This document shows positions 1 to 6,506 of a stretch of 64,000 nucleotides of DNA, one piece after another. The DNA comes from Paenibacillus_V sp046244365. GTDB lineage: Bacteria > Bacillota > Bacilli > Paenibacillales > NBRC-103111. Made by a program: the position numbers and the translations under genes. Position 1 is the first letter of the stretch, and each line of letters begins with the position of its first letter. The stretch is from positions 372,001 to 436,000 of the forward strand of contig NZ_CP176395.1 in NCBI RefSeq assembly GCF_046244365.1, in the 5' to 3' direction. Below the pieces are notes generated by a model that had not been told where the DNA came from, made no database searches, and saw only the letters and a program-made list of their open reading frames with translations.

Positions 1-2
1 AA

Positions 3-800
3 GCCGAGCGTGAAACCGATGCGCTGAAGAAGGCCGAGTTCATGCTCGACAAAATCGGCTTCGAATTCGAAGGCATTATCAGCAGCGTGACCAATTTCGG
101 CGTGTTCGTCGAGCTGGAGAATACGGTCGAAGGCCTGATCCGTCTGAGCGATATGGCCGACGATTACTACCACTACCACGAAATGCAGCATGCGCTTATC
201 GGCGAGCGGACGTCGAAGGTATACCGGATCGGCGACGAAGTGAAGGTGCGCGTGACGCGTGTGAACATGGACGAGCATACGATCGATTTCGAGATGGTCG
301 ACACGAAGCCGCGCGGGCAAAAAATGAACTTCGTCGACCGCCCGAGGGGCGGCGGTGCCGATCGCGGCCCCGGAGACGGCCGCAAGCGCGGCGGACGCCG
401 CGACGGTAACGGCGGCGGCTACGAGGCCGCCGGAGCAGGCGGCGCGGGCCGCAGAGGGCGCGGCCGCCGCAGCGAAGGCGGCCAAGGCGGCTATGCCGGC
501 GGCGACCGCGGCAAGCGGCGCGGCGGTGGCGGCGCCGCAGGCGGCACGGGCGCAGCTGGCGGCGGTGACCGCGGCAAGCCGCGCGGCGGAGCCGGCGGGC
601 AAGGCGGCGCGGGCGCAAGCGGCGGCGGTGGCGGTGGCGGCACGGGCGCAGCGAGCGGCGGTGACCGCAACAGGCCGCGCGGCGGAGCCGGGGGACAAGG
701 CGGCGCAGGCGCAAGCGGCGGCGGCGGTGGCGGAAGCCGCCGCAAGGGCGGTGTGCGCGGCGGCGCGGTAGGCGGCAGCGGGAAGAAGCGCCGCAAATAA
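3..800 (+). CDS. rnr: Ribonuclease R, C-terminal part (5' end outside window)
   Basis: This is the 3' end of an RNase R gene; the reading frame is open from base 3 and the true start lies upstream. The visible protein starts with the end of the catalytic region and then an S1 RNA-binding domain (GIISSVTNFGVFVELENTVEG, roughly bases 70-300). After DFEMVD there is a tail of about 165 residues made almost only of Gly, Arg, Ala, Lys and Ser, with two near-copies of a unit around RPRGGAGGQGGAGASGGGG. RNase R is a processive 3'-5' exoribonuclease that also degrades tmRNA-tagged messages, and the next two genes are smpB and ssrA, which fits that role. Basic tails are known on RNase R; this one is long and RGG-like. 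Confidence 0.93.
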   Translation, partial: AERETDALKKAEFMLDKIGFEFEGIISSVTNFGVFVELENTVEGLIRLSDMADDYYHYHEMQHALIGERTSKVYRIGDEVKVRVTRVNMDEHTIDFEMVDTKPRGQKMNFVDRPRGGGADRGPGDGRKRGGRRDGNGGGYEAAGAGGAGRRGRGRRSEGGQGGYAGGDRGKRRGGGGAAGGTGAAGGGDRGKPRGGAGGQGGAGASGGGGGGGTGAASGGDRNRPRGGAGGQGGAGASGGGGGGSRRKGGVRGGAVGGSGKKRRK

Positions 801-847
801 GCGGCGCAGCTGTGCTCTGCGGCTGAAGCGGAGCCGCAGAGGGGGCC

Positions 848-880
848 GGCGCTGCTAATGTGCAGCGCCGCTCTTTTTTT
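848..880 (+). terminator. Intrinsic terminator after rnr
   Basis: An 8-bp stem (GGCGCTGC / GCAGCGCC) with a 6-base loop is followed by a run of T at 872-880. Confidence 0.85.
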
Positions 881-985
881 GCAGCCTGTTAGTCTCTGGT
901 CGTTCGCCTGTGTAACACCCGTAGCTACGGCGGTGAGTAGGCTATGCGCAGCATAAGGACAGAAACGGTATAACCGTTTTGTGCC

Positions 986-1014
986 TTGCTTTCTCGCGGT
1001 GTAGTTGATACAAT
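986..1014 (+). promoter_or_regulatory. Sigma-A-type promoter for smpB
   Basis: TTGCTT at 986-991 and TACAAT at 1009-1014 are separated by 17 bases, about 90 bases before the smpB start and after the rnr terminator, so smpB probably has its own transcript. Confidence 0.55.
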
Positions 1015-1106
1015 GGCTCTACCTTGGTATCGCTGCAAACGTGAGAGAAATGCGTTGCCGCGCAAGGGATTTTGAACATTTTGGCGAGTATCGGGGAGTG
1101 AGTTAC

Positions 1107-1589
1107 ATGGGTAAACAAAAAAGCGAAAACAAGCTGCTCGCGCAGAACAAAAAAGCATCCCATGATTACTTCATCGAGGAAACCTATGAATGCGGACTTG
1201 TTCTGACCGGCACGGAGATCAAATCCGTTCGCGCCGGGAAGGCGAACATTTCGGACAGCTTCGCGCTAATCCGCAATGGGGAAGCCTTCGTGCATAACAT
1301 GCATGTCAGCCCGTTCGAGCAGGGGAATCGTCACAATCCGGATGATCCGACCCGTACGCGCAAGCTGCTTATGAAGAAGTATGAGATCAGCAAGCTGCTC
1401 GGCGCTTCCAAGCAGCAGGGTTATGCGTTAGTGCCATTAAAGATTTACGTCCGCAACGGTTATGCCAAGCTGCTCCTCGGCCTCGGCAGAGGGAAGAAGC
1501 AGTTTGACAAGCGCGACACCGCAGCTAAGCGGGATGCCGACCGCGACATTCAACGCGCGCTTCGCGAGAGGCAGAAGGTTGCCCGGTAA
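1107..1589 (+). CDS. smpB: SsrA-binding protein SmpB
   Basis: The 160-residue product has the usual length and sequence of SmpB: MGKQKSENKLLAQNKKA at the start, ETYECGLVLTGTEIKS, the GNRHNPDDPTRTRKLL stretch and a basic C-terminal tail rich in Lys and Arg. SmpB binds the tRNA-like part of tmRNA and carries it into stalled ribosomes, where the tail reads the empty mRNA channel. The frame is open further upstream, but the ATG at 1107 is preceded by GGGGAGTGAG and gives the family N-terminus. Its partner ssrA follows within 180 bases and rnr precedes it, the common Firmicute arrangement for trans-translation. Confidence 0.97.
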   Translation: MGKQKSENKLLAQNKKASHDYFIEETYECGLVLTGTEIKSVRAGKANISDSFALIRNGEAFVHNMHVSPFEQGNRHNPDDPTRTRKLLMKKYEISKLLGASKQQGYALVPLKIYVRNGYAKLLLGLGRGKKQFDKRDTAAKRDADRDIQRALRERQKVAR

Positions 1590-1657
1590 ATGGTTTCAAG
1601 TTGATCCAACGTTCGGGAATGCTTCCATCAAAATGAGCAGCAGGTACCGCACGTTTG

Positions 1658-1666
1658 TGATATACT
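1658..1666 (+). promoter_or_regulatory. Extended -10 promoter for ssrA
   Basis: TGATATACT is an extended -10 element with no clear -35 box. It lies about 100 bases before the mature tmRNA 5' end, leaving room for a processed 5' leader. Confidence 0.45.
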
Positions 1667-1768
1667 AAGTTTGTAAGTTAAGCACTCAGCTCGGTTGCGA
1701 TCGGCGACGAAAAGTTCTTGGTTGTTCTTTTCGCTCGTGCGCGCAGACTCGACACGTGCTCCATAAAC

Positions 1769-2133
1769 GGGGGTGTTTATGGATTCGACGGGGATAGTTC
1801 GAGCATGGGTAGCGGGTAGTGGGGAGCGTCCGCTTCATCAACGCTAAAGCCAATTAAACGGCAAACAACAACAACCAACTCTGGCTCTGGCCGCCTAATA
1901 ACGGTCTCCAGGCTTCTACTCTCCATCGCCCATGTGGCGGGATAGGGGCTCAACTTTAGTGGGATACGCTGCTACATCTCCGCCTGGGGTGTGCTGAAGA
2001 AGACAATCAGGCTGACCCAAAGCATAGCCGGTTACGGGGCGATGCTCGGGTGACATCAAAACTGTGACTACACCCGTAGAAGCCTGTGTGGCGTTATTTT
2101 CGGACAGGGGTTCAACTCCCCTCACCTCCACCA
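1769..2133 (+). ncRNA. ssrA: Transfer-messenger RNA (tmRNA)
   Basis: The 365-base RNA shows the tRNA-like ends: GGGGGTG at the 5' end pairs with CACCTCC at 2123-2129, followed by A and an encoded CCA (2131-2133), and a T-arm of GACAGGGGTTCAACTCCCC type. GGATTCGACGGGGATAG follows the 5' stem, as in other tmRNAs. The tag frame ends with codons for GKQQQPTLALAA and two TAA stops at 1896-1901; the tag probably begins near 1857-1860 (AAC or GGC resume codon, not decided). Degron ends of the form ALAA are recognised by ClpXP-type proteases. The 3' end has been reused as an integration site (copies near 3005, 3920 and 4602). Confidence 0.97.
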
Positions 2134-2143
2134 AAAACCATGT

Positions 2144-2170
2144 AAAAAGACACCGTGTAGGTGTCTTTTT
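2144..2170 (+). terminator. Intrinsic terminator of ssrA
   Basis: AAAAAGACACC and GGTGTCTTTTT form an 11-bp stem around a 5-base loop. Near-identical hairpins recur at 3045, 4787, 6359, 11341, 24635 and 34388. Confidence 0.9.
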
Positions 2171-2217
2171 GCTTTATGTTTTTAGAAAGATTTGATAAAA
2201 TGTACATACATTATAAA

Positions 2218-2241
2218 GTTATAACTGTTATAAGGTATAAC
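2218..2241. promoter_or_regulatory. Probable operator of the toxin-antitoxin pair
   Basis: Three closely spaced copies of a GTTATAAC-like site lie at 2218-2225, 2227-2233 and 2235-2241, about 40 bases before the antitoxin start. AbrB/MazE-type antitoxins usually bind such sites to repress their own operon. The function is inferred. Confidence 0.4.
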
Positions 2242-2282
2242 TCGTTACGCGCTGATCATACTTATAGAGGAGAGAATGTAAA

Positions 2283-2576
2283 ATGAATGGTGTGGTCAAA
2301 TTGACGAACGATAAACAAAAGTTTTCTCGTTATTCTCGCAAAATAGGGCGAATGGGAAACAGCTTGGGTGTAAGCTTGCCTAAAAGACTTGCTGAAAAGT
2401 TAAATGTCTCGCAAGGAGATGAAATGGAATTCATCGAAAATGAGCACGGTGAAATTGTATTGAGAAAAGCAAGGCAAAGTAAATTGCCTGATAATGTCCG
2501 TCCTGAAGTGTTAGAGGCTTTCTTTGATGTGTTTGAAGAAGATGAGGGTATTCTTGAGGACTTAAAGGATAGATAA
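2283..2576 (+). CDS. AbrB/MazE-family antitoxin
   Basis: The 97-residue protein has a SpoVT/AbrB swapped-hairpin DNA-binding domain at about residues 16-60 (KIGRMGNSLGVSLPKRLAEK, then GDEMEFIEN and GEIVLRKA), followed by an acidic C-terminal tail (FFDVFEEDEGILEDLKD) of the kind that wraps a toxin. AGAGGAGAG at 2266-2274 supports the ATG at 2283. The stop codon is one base from the start of the Doc-like gene, so the two should be translationally coupled. It would neutralise that toxin and repress the operon. The pair sits between the genuine ssrA 3' end and its first degenerate copy, so it is probably imported cargo; its AT content is higher than that of the chromosome around it. Confidence 0.85.
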   Translation: MNGVVKLTNDKQKFSRYSRKIGRMGNSLGVSLPKRLAEKLNVSQGDEMEFIENEHGEIVLRKARQSKLPDNVRPEVLEAFFDVFEEDEGILEDLKDR

Positions 2577-2577
2577 T

Positions 2578-2973
2578 ATGCCTAAATTTCTGACAAAAGA
2601 AGAAGTTATCTCAGCACACTATTTCATGATGAAAAGAATGAACGACGCAGAGCAGGCGGGAGTAAAAGACCACGGTTTGCTGGACTCTGCGGTACATAGA
2701 CCTCAGCAAAGTATTTTCGGAGAAGATGCATATTTATCCATATTTGATAAGGCCGCTGCATTACTGGAATCTCTGATCAAAAATCACTGTTTTCATAATG
2801 GAAATAAGCGGACAGCCTATCTTGTTACCAAGTCATTTTTGCTGTTGAATGGACACCATCTGCGAATGGAACGTAAGTATGCAGTGGAATTTATAGTCGA
2901 TATTGCAACAGGATTACATGTAGTGGAGACTATCTCTCGTATTCTAGAAGAACATTCCTTTGAAGGTGAATAG
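2578..2973 (+). CDS. Doc-type (Fic fold) toxin
   Basis: The 131-residue protein matches death-on-curing toxins in length and carries the Fic/Doc active-site motif as HCFHNGNKRTA (around residues 78-88). Typical Doc proteins phosphorylate elongation factor EF-Tu with ATP and halt translation; the His and the NKR residues needed are present. A ribosome binding site AAAGGAT overlaps the end of the antitoxin gene. Classic Doc is paired with a Phd antitoxin, whereas here the upstream partner is AbrB/MazE-like. The gene ends about 30 bases before an ssrA scar. Whether the target is EF-Tu cannot be read from sequence. Confidence 0.87.
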   Translation: MPKFLTKEEVISAHYFMMKRMNDAEQAGVKDHGLLDSAVHRPQQSIFGEDAYLSIFDKAAALLESLIKNHCFHNGNKRTAYLVTKSFLLLNGHHLRMERKYAVEFIVDIATGLHVVETISRILEEHSFEGE

Positions 2974-3004
2974 GTGATTCTACGCATGGACTTCGATCAG
3001 CCAT

Positions 3005-3071
3005 TTCGGACAGAGGTTCAACTCGCCTCCACCAAAAACCAAGCAAAAAGACACCGTGTAGGTGTCTTTTT
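3005..3071 (+). repeat. Degenerate copy 1 of the ssrA 3' end plus terminator (att-like scar)
   Basis: Bases 3005-3040 repeat the last part of tmRNA (TTCGGACAGAGGTTCAACT, then CGCCTCCACCAAAAACC) with one substitution and a short deletion in the T-stem. They are followed by the same AAAAAGACACC hairpin (3045-3071). With the intact ssrA end it flanks the toxin-antitoxin pair, as left and right ends of an integrated element would. The hairpin probably still terminates transcription of the pair. Confidence 0.8.
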
Positions 3072-3076
3072 GCTTT

Positions 3077-3684
3077 ATATAGGCGTAGAATTGCTATTTA
3101 TTGTCTCAGCACGGATGAGCATTTTCCGTATTCACCCATTCAGAGCGATCCCTGCCAGGATGAACGCAAACAATTGCAGAATATTGTTTCTTTTCTTGAG
3201 CATGTCCAGGTACATGTAAAATCGCTGCTACTTATAGCACTTGTGCATTAAATTTTACATTCTTTTTAGTCACTGACATAGTTGAAACCACCTTTATAAG
3301 TTTTTTTCGAAAATTTGCAACTGTTAGAAGACGGAGGGTTTGACGAGATTACTGTTAAAAATATTACCAAATTGTTTTGAAGTTTTTGGAGACGGCTGTA
3401 ATGGGGGTTTTGGAATCTTATGTACTGGAAGAAGTAGATGGTGATATGGAAGCTGTAGCAACACAAGTAGGACAGCTAGTGAAAAAACATATCTAGATTG
3501 CTGAATAGCTAGAGTTTGAATTGGAAACGGCGAAATTTGGCAAGATGTCGCCAAGCTTGGTAGAATGCTAGGCATGAATATTCAATGTGTAATTCTAGAG
3601 CTTGACAAAGAAGACGAGATTCAATTATTTTTAAAAAGACAATTCCAAAAATATACATTCATGTTAGGGAAGGGCGAAAACGAG
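3077..3684. other. AT-rich stretch with no convincing gene
   Basis: About 600 bases of clearly lower GC than the neighbours lie between the first and second ssrA scars. Only short open stretches exist. One, at 3401-3496, could encode 31 residues (MGVLESYVLEEVDGDMEAV...), and the sequence before it reads as broken coding DNA with stops. It probably holds the remains of decayed cargo; I see no recognisable family. Confidence 0.5.
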
Positions 3685-3864
3685 ATGGCAGCGAATTGGT
3701 GGTTGGCTCTCATTATTATGGTTGTGTTAAACGGAATTTTGGTTTGGACTTTGTTTTTTAGTCTAGAGCCCGTCAGCCGAAGAGCCAAAAAGTGGTTTTT
3801 TATCGTCGTGAATGTTATTGGGCTCGTTCTTGCCGTCTCTCAATTTTTTTGGATGGATTTTTAG
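3685..3864 (+). CDS. Small two-helix membrane protein, unknown function
   Basis: A 59-residue product begins MAANWWLALIIMVVLNG and contains two hydrophobic segments (about residues 5-26 and 37-57) joined by a short loop with SRRAKK, which suggests an inner-membrane hairpin with the basic loop inside. TTAGGGAAGGG lies about 10 bases before the ATG at 3685; the frame stays open further upstream but without a better start. I do not recognise a family. It is flanked by ssrA scars, so it may be remaining island cargo. Confidence 0.5.
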   Translation: MAANWWLALIIMVVLNGILVWTLFFSLEPVSRRAKKWFFIVVNVIGLVLAVSQFFWMDF

Positions 3865-3919
3865 GCTTGGATTCAGTAAGCAAGACACTTGTGATTCGTG
3901 GTTGGTTGCATTGCCGACT

Positions 3920-3999
3920 CAAAACTGTGGCTACACCCATCCCGAAGGGACCTGTGACAATATTTTCGGACAGGGGTTCAGCGCCCCTCGCCTCCAACA
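3920..3999 (+). repeat. Degenerate copy 2 of the ssrA 3' region (att-like scar)
   Basis: About 80 bases match the tmRNA 3' portion from CAAAACTGTGGCTACACCC through ATTTTCGGACAGGGGTTCA to CCTCGCCTCCAACA, with scattered changes and a replaced middle part. The T-stem still pairs (AGGGGTTCAGCGCCCCT), but the terminal CCA has become ACA. It covers more of tmRNA than copy 1. Confidence 0.8.
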
Positions 4000-4006
4000 T
4001 GAAGAA

Positions 4007-4035
4007 CCCCGACCGCAAGAGGTCGGGGCTCTTGA
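4007..4035 (+). terminator. Intrinsic terminator after scar 2
   Basis: CCCCGACC / GGTCGGGG stem with a 6-base loop, followed by CTCTTGATTT. The weak T-run makes strength uncertain. Confidence 0.55.
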
Positions 4036-4080
4036 TTTATCTATAACATGCAGGGTACTCGGGATTACCTTTTGAAAAAT

Positions 4081-4476
4081 CTATTTTGCGTTCTTATCTG
4101 GCTGATGAATACCAAAAGTATTTCCTTCGGTATCCATATAATATCCTTGCCACGCCATTCCAGGCAGGGCATATTTCGGCAAAGCGACCTTGCCTCCATT
4201 GTTAAGGATTTTTGCTTCAGTAGAATCGTAATCTCCTACTCCCATTGTACATGCATAGCCATTCAGAGGTTTGCCCGGTTCTGGGGAAGCCCCTTGACGC
4301 TGCATCAAAGCTCCGTTAATTCCAAGCTCCTCTGCACTGCCAGTGACAGCTCCTAAATAAGGCATTCCAGCGTAATCACTCCAATCTTCAAATGTCCATC
4401 CAAATACCTCTCCATAAAACTTTTTAGCACGGTCCATGTCATCTACATGAATTTCGAAATGAACTAATCTGCCCAT
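4081..4476 (-). CDS. VOC (glyoxalase-like) family protein
   Basis: The 131-residue protein has the vicinal-oxygen-chelate pattern: VHFEIHVDDMDRAKKFYGEVFGW at the start, a second half with GGKVALPKYALPGMAWQGYYMD, and the closing DTEGNTFGIHQ, which holds the usual late metal-ligand Glu region. This single-domain type would act as a dimer. Substrates in this superfamily differ widely (methylglyoxal, antibiotics, catechols), so no reaction can be given. It stands alone between ssrA scars 2 and 3, which raises the possibility that it arrived with the island, though its composition is not extreme. Confidence 0.85.
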   Translation of the reverse strand: MGRLVHFEIHVDDMDRAKKFYGEVFGWTFEDWSDYAGMPYLGAVTGSAEELGINGALMQRQGASPEPGKPLNGYACTMGVGDYDSTEAKILNNGGKVALPKYALPGMAWQGYYMDTEGNTFGIHQPDKNAK

Positions 4477-4601
4477 GATTTCCTCCTAATTTTTAATATA
4501 GTTAAATCTTCCGTTATGTTTTCTGCCTTAAGTTTTATTCTCCTTCTCTAGTATTGTAATAAATATAAGAAACTATTCAGTTTCATAACATTGCACGATG
4601 C

Positions 4602-4621
4602 TATTTTCGGATAGGGGTTCG
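4602..4621 (+). repeat. ssrA scar 3, left half (T-arm up to the loop)
   Basis: TATTTTCGGATAGGGGTTCG repeats the tmRNA T-arm up to the loop. The matching right half (CTTCCCCTCCATCA, about 4762-4775, and the hairpin at 4787) lies some 140 bases further on. Confidence 0.65.
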
Positions 4622-4636
4622 ATATGGTTACATTGA

Positions 4637-4780
4637 AAGCGCTGGGGAGAAGTGCAGGAGCGATTTCCAAATGAATGGGTGGTTCTTGAAGAAGCGATGC
4701 GCGGCTACAGTGAGCTGCATAAGCAGGAACCACATCGCGAATATTGTTTATCTCCAACGGGCTTCCCCTCCATCAAATAA
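4637..4780 (+). pseudogene. Gene fragment trapped inside the split ssrA scar
   Basis: Read in one frame the sequence gives RWGEVQERFPNEWVVLEEA, then a jump to YSELHKQEPHREYCLSPTG. This looks like an internally deleted member of a family of about 100-residue proteins in Firmicutes whose N-terminus reads W.EV...FPN.WVVLEA and whose C-terminus has a KELHRQ.P.RE segment. There is a stop codon just before it (4634-4636) and no start with a ribosome site. The last residues (GFPSIK) are encoded by the right half of the scar itself. I judge it non-functional. Confidence 0.55.
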
Positions 4781-4786
4781 AATGTG

Positions 4787-4813
4787 AAAAAGACACCATA
4801 TCGGTGTCTTTTT
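4787..4813 (+). terminator. Terminator copy belonging to ssrA scar 3
   Basis: AAAAAGACACC / GGTGTCTTTTT with loop ATATC, preceded by the tmRNA-like CTTCCCCTCCATCA. Confidence 0.8.
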
Positions 4814-4877
4814 GCGTTGTCGTCGTATTCGACGTCACTTCACTAAAAAAAACGGCTGTCTGTTACATTCCTAGCAG

Positions 4878-4907
4878 CTAGTTCACTTCTATTGATTAGT
4901 GAACTAG
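4878..4907 (-). terminator. Inverted repeat at the end of the AHSA1-like gene
   Basis: CTAGTTCACT and AGTGAACTAG form a perfect 10-bp stem with a 10-base loop; the stop codon of the minus-strand gene lies inside it. No strong T-run follows on the minus strand. The AGTGAAC/GTTCACT half-site is the same one that is repeated many times at 41.7-42.0 kb. Confidence 0.45.
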
Positions 4908-5362
4908 TGCATCGCTTGCTCGGACCAAGGATCGACGCCGGGATCTTGACCTTGCGCGAGCGACTGAAGACGATCCATGTAATGCGTCCAGCCCTTCTCG
5001 TGAGATGCGATTTCCGTGACCGGCAAATCGTAATGAGTCAGCACTAGAAGGGTACCGTTATCTTTAGGTGTCAGTTTGAACTCAACGGTGCTCGATCCTG
5101 GAGGGACGAGCTTCGATTTTTCCCAGCCCCAGGTCATGACGATTTTCTCGTTCGGGATAATCTCCTTGTATTCGCCCATCGCAATATCGCTTCCATTGAT
5201 ATCGATGCGATATTTGCCGCCTATACTAGGCTCTAGCAAGACGTGACGCCCCATCCAACGAACCAACTTGTCAGGGTCCGTAAAGAACGAGAATAACGTC
5301 TCCGGACGGCACTCGATAAATATTTCTTTAGTGAACGTATCACTGCTGCTGATTGGATTCAT
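4904..5362 (-). CDS. SRPBCC / AHSA1-like domain protein
   Basis: The 152-residue protein fits the AHSA1-like branch of the START/SRPBCC fold: TKEIFIECRPETLFSFFTDP at the start, WMGRHVLLEPSIGGKYRI, GEYKEIIPNEKIVMTWGW, and STVEFKLTPKDNGTLLVLTH before a C-terminal helix. Such proteins form a hydrophobic pocket; the ligand is usually unknown. The start at 5362 lies 23 bases inside the upstream ArsR gene, so the two are translationally coupled. ArsR-AHSA1 pairs are common in Firmicutes and actinobacteria, and the regulator would control this gene together with itself. Confidence 0.88.
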   Translation of the reverse strand: MNPISSSDTFTKEIFIECRPETLFSFFTDPDKLVRWMGRHVLLEPSIGGKYRIDINGSDIAMGEYKEIIPNEKIVMTWGWEKSKLVPPGSSTVEFKLTPKDNGTLLVLTHYDLPVTEIASHEKGWTHYMDRLQSLAQGQDPGVDPWSEQAMH

Positions 5363-5669
5363 GTTTTCTCCTTTCTTCCTCTTCCGCGGCTGCTTTCAAG
5401 CGCATCAAGCTGTCGTCCCAGAAGCTCGCGATATACTGCATCAATTCGGCGAACCCTTCCCTCCTAATGCCATAAAATCGTTTGGTGCCTGCCCGCCTGA
5501 CGACGACGAGCCCGGCCTCTTCCAGAACTTTAAGATGCTGCGATACGGCCGGCGCTGAAATGTAAAAATGTGAGGCAATGGCGCTGGAGGTCAACTCCCC
5601 ATCGCGGACGAGATATAACATATCTCTGCGCCTGGGCTCCGCTAATGCATGAATGGCTCTATCGATCAT
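5340..5669 (-). CDS. ArsR-family winged-helix transcriptional regulator
   Basis: The 109-residue protein shows the ArsR/SmtB winged helix: AIHALAEPRRRDMLYLV, GELTSSAIASHFYISAPAVSQHLKVLEEAGLVV (recognition helix around SAPAVSQHLKVL), and the wing RRAGTKRFYGI. No Cys-based metal site is visible, so it is the non-metal type that usually accompanies AHSA1 proteins. There is no ribosome binding site before the ATG at 5669, and the promoter -10 box ends only 6 bases from it, so the mRNA is probably leaderless. A 12-bp palindrome within the promoter is a likely self-operator. Confidence 0.92.
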   Translation of the reverse strand: MIDRAIHALAEPRRRDMLYLVRDGELTSSAIASHFYISAPAVSQHLKVLEEAGLVVVRRAGTKRFYGIRREGFAELMQYIASFWDDSLMRLKAAAEEEERRKHESNQQQ

Positions 5670-5675
5670 GACAAT

Positions 5676-5704
5676 AATGTAGCACTTACTTAATTAAGTG
5701 TCAA
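5676..5704 (-). promoter_or_regulatory. ArsR promoter with embedded 12-bp palindromic operator
   Basis: On the minus strand TTGACA (5699-5704) and TACATT (5676-5681) are separated by 17 bases. The palindrome ACTTAATTAAGT occupies 5688-5699, between the boxes. The first transcribed base would fall at or next to the A of the ATG (5669). Confidence 0.7.
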
Positions 5705-5851
5705 CTTAAATAAAGATTGCATAATAATGGTGCCTGTTGTATTCTGACCATGAGTAACGGTACCCATGCAAAGTAACGGCGCTTCTGAGTGCCCGCCACG
5801 CCTCATAATTCGGGTTTTGCAGGGAAGATTAGGAGTGAAGGGAGTTCCAAC

Positions 5852-6298
5852 ATGGTAAACGTTCTTACGGAAATCACGATTAACTGTCCGCGCGGCATAG
5901 CTTCGGAATATGCAGCAAACCCGGACAATGCCCCCGAATGGTACGTAAATATTAAATCGGCAGAATGGCAAACGCCCAAACCGCTGGACATCGGCTCCAA
6001 AATTTCCTTTAAAGCGCAATTCCTAGGGAGGGAGCTTGCATACATCTATCAAATCGTGGACTATAAACCGGGTGAATCGCTTGTCATGCGAACGGTTGAC
6101 GGGCCTTTTCCGATGGAGACAACGTATACCTGGGAATCAATCGAAGGCAACCGGACCCGGATGACTTTGAGGAACAAAGGGATTCCGACCGGATTTTCCA
6201 GGCTAGTTGCGCCTTTTATGTCGTACATGATGCGCAGAGCTAACAGGAAGGATCTGACGAAAATCAAAGCTCTGCTTGAAGGGCAAAAACGAAAGTAG
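5852..6298 (+). CDS. SRPBCC family protein (polyketide cyclase-like)
   Basis: The 148-residue protein has the SRPBCC helix-grip pattern: VLTEITINCPRGIASEYAANPDNAPEW, then KPLDIGSKISFKAQFLGRELAYIYQIVDYKPGESLVMRT, a TTYTWESIEGNRTRMTLRN strand pair and a long basic C-terminal helix. GTGAAGGGA precedes the ATG at 5852, which is preferred over an in-frame upstream start. Ligand and role are unknown. It is transcribed away from the ArsR gene, with about 180 bases between them, and ends before a strong terminator. Confidence 0.82.
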   Translation: MVNVLTEITINCPRGIASEYAANPDNAPEWYVNIKSAEWQTPKPLDIGSKISFKAQFLGRELAYIYQIVDYKPGESLVMRTVDGPFPMETTYTWESIEGNRTRMTLRNKGIPTGFSRLVAPFMSYMMRRANRKDLTKIKALLEGQKRK

Positions 6299-6358
6299 TT
6301 TATTGGTTTACCAATTGGGGGGACTTGGCGCCGCACCATATCCCCTCCTCAAAACAAT

Positions 6359-6383
6359 AAAAAAGACACCTATCCGGTGTCTT
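6359..6383 (-). terminator. Terminator for the minus-strand SRPBCC gene
   Basis: On the minus strand AAGACACC / GGTGTCTT is followed by a T-run (A-run at 6359-6364 on the plus strand). It belongs to the dispersed GACACC hairpin family. Confidence 0.65.
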
Positions 6384-6407
6384 CTGACCATTCAACGTTC
6401 CCTGGTT

Positions 6408-6445
6408 ACCGCCAAACGAAGTCCCTTCGTTTAGCGGTGTTTTTG
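6408..6445 (+). terminator. Terminator for the plus-strand SRPBCC gene
   Basis: ACCGCCAAACGAA and TTCGTTTAGCGGT pair with one mismatch around a short loop and are followed by GTTTTTG. Confidence 0.75.
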
Positions 6446-6506
6446 TATGCGAGGCGTTTACGTTAACCCTGCCCGCTCACAAGGGTCAATCGCGTCCCGT
6501 TTTCGA

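Noticed and set aside
2134..4813. An intact mobile element or integrase at ssrA
   Set aside because: No recombinase, transposase or terminal repeats other than the ssrA copies were found; only scars and cargo remain.
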